DNA from: VRUE01 sp044867645
GTDB lineage: Bacteria; Actinomycetota; Thermoleophilia; Solirubrobacterales; 70-9
Length of the DNA: 64,000 nt
Reading direction: 5' to 3'
Assembly (NCBI GenBank): GCA_044867645.1
Contig: JBIOVI010000041.1
Coordinates: 62,001-126,000, forward strand
Part shown: positions 60,148 to 64,000 of the stretch, one piece after another
Layout: each line of letters begins with the position of its first letter
Position numbering within the stretch: the stretch's first letter is position 1
Translations under genes and position numbers: made by a program
The notes under the pieces: model-generated
The model's input: only the letters and a program-made list of their open reading frames with translations
Told to the model about the DNA's origin: nothing
Database searches by the model: none

Positions 60148-61113
60148 TTACCACCAAACGGTCGAGTCCAGGTTTTCGATCTCGTCGACGGGCTTGGTGT
60201 AGACGCCGGAGGAGAGGTACTTCCAGCCATCGTCGGGGATCAGGAAGACGACGTTGCCGCCATCCAGCTCCTCGGCGATACGGACCGCGATGCGAGCGAT
60301 CGCGCCGGAGGAGACGCCGGCGAAGATGCCCTCCTCGTCGAGCAGCTTGCGGGTCCAGACGATCGCGTCGCGATTGGAGACCATGATCTTGCGGTCGAGC
60401 AGGGAGATGTCGATGATCGGCGGGATGAAGCCATCGTCGAGCGAGCGCAGCCCGTCGACCAGCTCTCCCTGCATCGGCTCGGCGGCGACGATCAGCGTCT
60501 CGGGGTCGTGCTCCTTGAGTCGCCGCCCGTTGCCCATCAGGGTGCCACCGGTGCCGAGGCCGCCGACAAAAGCGGTCACCTCCTCGAGCTCTTCGAGGAT
60601 CTCTACCGCGGTGCCGTTGTAATGGGCAAGCGGATTCGCCTCATTGCCGTACTGGTAGGGCATGTAGTAGGCGGGGTCCTCGGCCATCTCCAGCGCCACC
60701 TCGACCGCCCCGTTGGAGCCCTTGGCGCCCTCCGAGTAGACGATCTCCGCCCCGTACATCTCGAGTAGCTCGGTCCGCTCGGCGGTGACGTTGTCGGGCA
60801 TCACGACCTTCAGCGGGTAGCCCTTGCGGCGGCAGATCATCGCCAATGAGATGCCGGTGTTGCCGGAGGTTGGCTCGAGGATCGTCTGCCCCGGCTCGAT
60901 CGCCCCCTCGGCCTCGGCCGACTCGATCATCGACTTGGCGACCCGGTCCTTGACCGAACCGGTCGGGTTACGGCCCTCCAGCTTGGCGTAGATCCGCACC
61001 TCGGGCTTGGGAGAGAGACGCGGCAACTCGACCAGTGGCGTGTTGCCGATCGACTCGACGACGTCGCCGAAGCGGCCCCCGCAGGGTCGGTTTAGAAGCT
61101 CGTCGTGAGGCAT
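60148..61113 (-). CDS. cysM: Cysteine synthase of the CysM (O-phosphoserine-using) type
   Basis: A 321-residue PLP enzyme. The lysine is in NPTGSVKDRVAKSMIE (about residue 55), the substrate loop is TSGNTGISLAM, and AFVGGLGTGGTLMGNGRRL binds phosphate. In the actinobacterial CysM-CysO-Mec system the enzyme adds the CysO thiocarboxylate to O-phosphoserine, bypassing free sulfide. The C-terminus is extended and ends in DSTVWW, where CysM variants have a gating tail. The promoter motif at 61126 lies directly upstream. Confidence 0.9.
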   Translation of the reverse strand: MPHDELLNRPCGGRFGDVVESIGNTPLVELPRLSPKPEVRIYAKLEGRNPTGSVKDRVAKSMIESAEAEGAIEPGQTILEPTSGNTGISLAMICRRKGYPLKVVMPDNVTAERTELLEMYGAEIVYSEGAKGSNGAVEVALEMAEDPAYYMPYQYGNEANPLAHYNGTAVEILEELEEVTAFVGGLGTGGTLMGNGRRLKEHDPETLIVAAEPMQGELVDGLRSLDDGFIPPIIDISLLDRKIMVSNRDAIVWTRKLLDEEGIFAGVSSGAIARIAVRIAEELDGGNVVFLIPDDGWKYLSSGVYTKPVDEIENLDSTVWW

Positions 61114-61125
61114 CTCGGTCTCCCG

Positions 61126-61144
61126 TTACTTCAAAAAGTATAGC
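61126..61144 (-). promoter_or_regulatory. Cysteine-cluster promoter motif, copy A (before cysM)
   Basis: TTACTTCAAAAAGTATAGC (forward) occurs twice in the window, identical over 19 bp. On the minus strand it reads GCTATACTTTTTGAAGTAA, with a TATACT -10 element and an internal inverted repeat TACTT-n4-AAGTA. The cysM ATG is 13 bp downstream of the motif, giving a very short leader. A regulator of Rrf2/CymR type would fit such a palindrome. Confidence 0.65.
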
Positions 61145-61196
61145 CAGGGGGAGGCGAGCAACCGAGGGCGCCGCAGAAGCGCTGACTATCGCCGTC

Positions 61197-61469
61197 TCAA
61201 CCGCCGGCCATGGCGGGCATGATGATCACCGTGTCGCCCTCGGCGACGCTGGTCTCGAGACCGTCCAGCACCCGCACGTCCTCGTCGTTGAGGTAGACGT
61301 TGACGTAACGGTTGAGGTCGCCGTCGGGGCCGAAGAGCTGCGACTCGGTGTCGGGATGCGCCGCGGTCAGCGCCCGCAGCACCTCGCCGACGTTGGAGCC
61401 GTCGGCCTCGACCTCAGGCAGGCCCCCGGTCTGGGCGCGCAGCACCGGAGGGATGCGGACGGTTGCCAT
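61197..61469 (-). CDS. cysO: CysO-like ubiquitin-fold sulfur carrier
   Basis: A 90-residue MoaD/ThiS-type protein with the beta-grasp pattern VRIPPVLRAQTGGLPEVEAD and VNVYLNDEDVRVLDG and a C-terminal di-glycine tail (IIMPAMAGG). The tail is activated by a MoeZ-type E1 to a thiocarboxylate, which then serves as sulfur donor for CysM. The pairing with cysM, mec and the adenylyltransferase on one strand strongly supports CysO rather than MoaD. Confidence 0.88.
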   Translation of the reverse strand: MATVRIPPVLRAQTGGLPEVEADGSNVGEVLRALTAAHPDTESQLFGPDGDLNRYVNVYLNDEDVRVLDGLETSVAEGDTVIIMPAMAGG

Positions 61470-61503
61470 GACGCGATCCTATTGAAGGAAGCTCGGGACG
61501 GCC

Positions 61504-62664
61504 TCAGCCGGCGCAGAAGAGCTCGTAGTCGGGGAACTTGCCGAGGTCCTCGTCGGCGATCTCGGGCGCATTCGGGCCGCAGATCGGGCAATCGGGGTCG
61601 CGGCGCACCTTCAGCTCGGTGAACCTGGTGCTGAGCGCCTCGAAGAGGAGCAGGCGGCCGATCAGCGGCTCGCCGATCCCCAGCACCAGCTTCAGCACCT
61701 CGTTGGCCTGCAGCAGGCCCATCGTCCCGGCCATCACGCCGAGCACCCCGTTGGCCGAGCAGCTCGGCGCCAGCTCGGCCGGCGGCGGGGTCGGGTAAAG
61801 GCAGCGGTAGCAGGGCCCCTCGAAGGGGACGAAGGTCGAGATCTGACCGTCGAAGCTGAGGATCGAGGCTGAGACGACCGGCTTGCGCAGCCGCACCGAG
61901 GCATCGTTGAGCAGGTAGCGGGTCGGGAAGTTGTCGGCGCCGTCGACGATCACGTCGTACTCGCTGAGGATCTCGACGATGTTGGAGGCGTCGAGGCGAA
62001 GGCGGTGCTCGACCACGTTCACGTCGGGGTTGAGCGCCTCGATCGTCAACCGCGCCGACTCGGTCTTGGGCACGCCGATCCGCTCGGTGTTGTGGATCAC
62101 CTGGCGCTGCAGGTTGGAGGCGTCGACGACGTCGTCGTCGACCAGGCCGAGCGTGCCGATCCCAGCCGCGGCCAGGTAGAGCGCGGTCGGCGCCCCGAGC
62201 CCGCCGGCGCCGACCAGCAGCACCTTCGCGTTCAGCATCTTCAGCTGGCCGTCGACCCCGACCTCGGGCAGCAGCGTGTGACGCGAGTAGCGGTCGCGCT
62301 GCTCGGGGGTCATCCCGGTCGCGGCGACCACCGGCAGTCCCTGCTCCTGCCAGGCGAGGATCCCCCCCGCCACCGAGGCGACGTCCTCGTAGCCGAGCGC
62401 CTGCAGCTGCTCGGCCGCCTTGTAGGAGCGGTTGCCGCTGCGGCAGTAGAGGATCGTGCGGGCAGACTTGTCGGGCGCGGCAGCGGCGATCTCATCGCCG
62501 AGCAGCCCCGGCGGCACCAGCTTGCCGTTCTCGAGGTGGGCCTCCTGGTACTCGTGCGGCTCGCGGGTGTCGATCAGGACGACGTCGCCGCCCTCGATCT
62601 CCTCCGCCGCCTCGAAGGGCTCGATCTCCTCGATCTGCTGCTGAGTCTGCGCGCCAGTTGCCAT
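61504..62664 (-). CDS. moeZ: MoeZ-type E1 enzyme with an N-terminal rhodanese domain
   Basis: A 386-residue fusion that adenylates and sulfurates CysO. The rhodanese domain is first (residues 20-125, DVVLIDTREPHEYQEAHLEN, with the catalytic Cys in ILYCRSGNRSYKAAEQL). The E1 domain follows (residues 135-386, VLLVGAGGLGAPTALYLAAA, DDDVVDASNLQRQVIHNT). Two CxxC pairs for zinc (CYRC and CPIC) are in the C-terminal part. Standard MoeZ/MoeBR proteins have the rhodanese at the C-terminus, so the order is swapped here. The promoter motif copy B lies 45 bp upstream. Confidence 0.9.
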   Translation of the reverse strand: MATGAQTQQQIEEIEPFEAAEEIEGGDVVLIDTREPHEYQEAHLENGKLVPPGLLGDEIAAAAPDKSARTILYCRSGNRSYKAAEQLQALGYEDVASVAGGILAWQEQGLPVVAATGMTPEQRDRYSRHTLLPEVGVDGQLKMLNAKVLLVGAGGLGAPTALYLAAAGIGTLGLVDDDVVDASNLQRQVIHNTERIGVPKTESARLTIEALNPDVNVVEHRLRLDASNIVEILSEYDVIVDGADNFPTRYLLNDASVRLRKPVVSASILSFDGQISTFVPFEGPCYRCLYPTPPPAELAPSCSANGVLGVMAGTMGLLQANEVLKLVLGIGEPLIGRLLLFEALSTRFTELKVRRDPDCPICGPNAPEIADEDLGKFPDYELFCAG

Positions 62665-62708
62665 GCGTCTCCTAAAGCTAAGTCAAATACCTTAATTCCG
62701 ATCCGGCT

Positions 62709-62727
62709 TTACTTCAAAAAGTATAGC
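62709..62727 (-). promoter_or_regulatory. Cysteine-cluster promoter motif, copy B (before moeZ)
   Basis: The same 19-bp TTACTTCAAAAAGTATAGC motif as at 61126, here 45 bp upstream of the moeZ ATG. TATACT again serves as a -10 on the minus strand, with the overlapping TACTT/AAGTA palindrome. A related TATTTGACTTAG segment lies closer to the gene (62684-62695). Confidence 0.65.
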
Positions 62728-62747
62728 GAGCCTTGCCGGGGCTCGAC

Positions 62748-63461
62748 TCAAGCGGCCGCGTCGGCGATGCGCCTCGTTTCGATTGGGTCGAGGTAAGGGA
62801 TGAGGAGGTACTGGATCAGCTCGCCTGCGGCCTCGGAGAGCCGCTCGGTGCGGCCGGCGTCGACGTAGCGGGCGACGTGCGCGAGGGCGCCGCCGAGGAG
62901 CAGCTCCTCGAGATCGACGGGGAGCTCGGGGCTGTTCGGGCGGCCGGCCCGCAGCGCTTCGGCCAGGCGGACGATGCAGGCCTGGCGGCGACGGCGAGCC
63001 GCTGCCCCCGCCTGCAGGGCCTCGACGGCGATCAGGTGCGCGACAGCGGGGTTTGCGGCGAGCAGGCGCAGTGCTTCCGCGGTTCCCGCAAGGACCCGTG
63101 TGGCCCATTGCTCCTCCCCGGCGACCGCCCCCTCGACCCGCTCGCAAAGCCACTCGGCGGCGAGGTCATAGGTCGCCAAGAAGCACTCTTCCTTGCTCTC
63201 GAACTGTCCGTAGAAGGCCGAGCGAGATACACCGGCCTCCTGCGTGATGTGGCCGATCGTGGTCGCCGGATAGCCGTGTTGAGGTAGGACGCGCAACATC
63301 GCCGCGATCAGGCGAAGGCGCTGGTTGCTGGCGACGAAGGAACGCGGCAGGCCGTGACGGCCCGCGGGCAACCGTGACAAGGCCAGCTCCGGCGGCAGAG
63401 CTGCGAGAGCGTCGGGCTCGAAGCGCTCCGGCTCGGCGTCAGCCGGTGGCGACCCGTGCAT
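62748..63461 (-). CDS. TetR-family regulator
   Basis: A 237-residue protein with a helix-turn-helix near residues 55-85 (TIGHITQEAGVSRSAFYGQF, then ESKEECFLATYDLAAEWL). A 35-residue Pro/Arg-rich N-terminal leader precedes it. ATG 63461 overlaps the upstream TetR gene stop by 23 bp, so the two are translationally coupled. Ligand and targets are unknown. Confidence 0.85.
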   Translation of the reverse strand: MHGSPPADAEPERFEPDALAALPPELALSRLPAGRHGLPRSFVASNQRLRLIAAMLRVLPQHGYPATTIGHITQEAGVSRSAFYGQFESKEECFLATYDLAAEWLCERVEGAVAGEEQWATRVLAGTAEALRLLAANPAVAHLIAVEALQAGAAARRRRQACIVRLAEALRAGRPNSPELPVDLEELLLGGALAHVARYVDAGRTERLSEAAGELIQYLLIPYLDPIETRRIADAAA

Positions 63462-64000
63462 TGGCCGCCGGGGAGGGTGCGAGCAGGTACCGAAGCAGGA
63501 GGTCGTGATCCTCTCCCAGGCGCTGCGCTTCGCCTGCGAGCACGCGCCCCGACAGGTGAGATGCCAGCCCCCCGGCGAGCAGCCGCAGTGTCTCCTCCGG
63601 CACGGGCTCGCCACCGCGAAGCTCGGCCGGTGGGCGCAGGGCTTCGGCAAGGCGGACCAGCGAGCGCTCGTGCTCCATCCGGGCGGGACGGGCGGCGGCC
63701 AGCGACTCGACCAGCAGCAGATGGGCGAATGGCGGATCGGCGGCGAGGAAGTCGAGGCCGGCGCGCAGCCCAGCGGAGACGCGGGCGTCCCAGCCGCTCT
63801 CAGGCTGGGTGGCCGCCTCGACGGCAGTGGCGAGGCGCTCCACCCCGTCCTCGTAGGCGGCGGCGAAGCAGATCTCCTTGCCTTTGAAGTGCTCGTAGAA
63901 GGTCGCGCGGGAGAGACCGGCGAGTTCGACGATGTCGGTGACCTTCGTGTCCTCGTAGCCGTGGTAAGCGAGGGCGACAGCCAGACCGTCAAAGATGCGG
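63439..64000 (-). CDS. TetR-family regulator, 5' end cut by window
   Basis: The N-terminal part runs off the right edge; the visible frame continues as DTKVTDIVELAGLSRATFYE and HFKGKEICFAAAYEDG, a clear TetR helix-turn-helix. The C-terminal domain (VEAATQPESGWDARVSAGLR to APSPAANARVATG) is the ligand-binding part. It is coupled by a short overlap to a second TetR gene. Tandem TetR genes with similar C-terminal halves probably arose by duplication. Confidence 0.85.
   Translation of the reverse strand, partial: RIFDGLAVALAYHGYEDTKVTDIVELAGLSRATFYEHFKGKEICFAAAYEDGVERLATAVEAATQPESGWDARVSAGLRAGLDFLAADPPFAHLLLVESLAAARPARMEHERSLVRLAEALRPPAELRGGEPVPEETLRLLAGGLASHLSGRVLAGEAQRLGEDHDLLLRYLLAPSPAANARVATG

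Noticed and set aside
62748..63992. A 414-codon open frame covering both TetR genes
   Set aside because: The N-terminal part is a shadow of the upstream TetR gene; the real gene begins at ATG 63461.

Overview
The window is a 64 kb piece of a GC-rich bacterial chromosome with densely packed, often overlapping genes (ATGA or GTGA junctions) and frequent GTG, TTG and probable CTG starts. Gene content points to Actinomycetota, most likely class Thermoleophilia (Solirubrobacterales-like). The pointers are an A2-type cytochrome oxidase, a GuaB3-type IMP dehydrogenase paralogue, a CysO/Mec/CysM/MoeZ cysteine cluster, a c-di-AMP riboswitch ahead of a wall peptidase, and DrrAB-like exporters. This placement is inferred from families and not from any search.

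Layout. (1) 1-12.3 kb is a respiratory region: a PAP2-type phosphotransferase, then a forward cluster with a cytochrome oxidase subunit II/I pair that has lost nearly all its metal ligands, heme O synthase, two small membrane proteins, a dihaem cytochrome c and heme A synthase. On the minus strand there is a canonical A2-type aa3 oxidase (ctaC-ctaD-[UspA-like]-ctaE-[UspA-like]). (2) 12.3-20.3 kb holds a GT4 glycosyltransferase, a secreted protein, and a tightly coupled run of small AtzG-like protein, amidase, ABC exporter and GH63-like hydrolase. (3) 20.3-32.6 kb is mostly minus-strand housekeeping (infA, CCA/poly(A) polymerase, alr, nnr, glmS, glmM, rpsI, rplM), interrupted by a Fic gene with a large inverted-repeat operator. 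(4) 32.7-35.1 kb has a c-di-AMP riboswitch with an M23 peptidase, then a Fur/Zur-type regulator and a ZIP metal transporter. (5) 35.1-48.5 kb, minus strand, has a presenilin-like membrane protein, guaA, guaB3, a PfkB kinase, a DacA-type carboxypeptidase, a LysM protein, a pyrF remnant, HU, pmbA/tldD, a roadblock-like protein, CDF transporter, rdgB, rph and a toxin-antitoxin pair. (6) 48.6-59.5 kb has a Flp pilin, a glycosyltransferase, nadB, hyuA/hyuB, DUF1802, an SRPBCC protein, a cupin and a TetR/CrtA-like divergent pair. (7) 59.5-64 kb is the thiocarboxylate cysteine cluster followed by two tandem TetR genes.

Two things stand out. The first oxidase pair (928-3308) keeps the fold signatures of subunits I and II but lacks both CuA cysteines and at least five of the six heme/CuB histidines, while a fully equipped oxidase lies about 6 kb away. 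Second, a dispersed palindromic element of about 92-106 bp occurs four times: inside three coding sequences (glycosyltransferase, rpsI, dacA) and as the whole guaB3-guaA spacer. It reads in frame without stops, and its flanks and inner arms differ between copies yet stay complementary.

Regulatory elements include a c-di-AMP riboswitch, a Zur-like box, an identical 19-nt promoter/operator motif before cysM and moeZ, a palindrome over the antitoxin start codon, and several long hairpins that contain stop codons at gene ends. I saw no rRNA, convincing tRNA, CRISPR array or insertion sequence.
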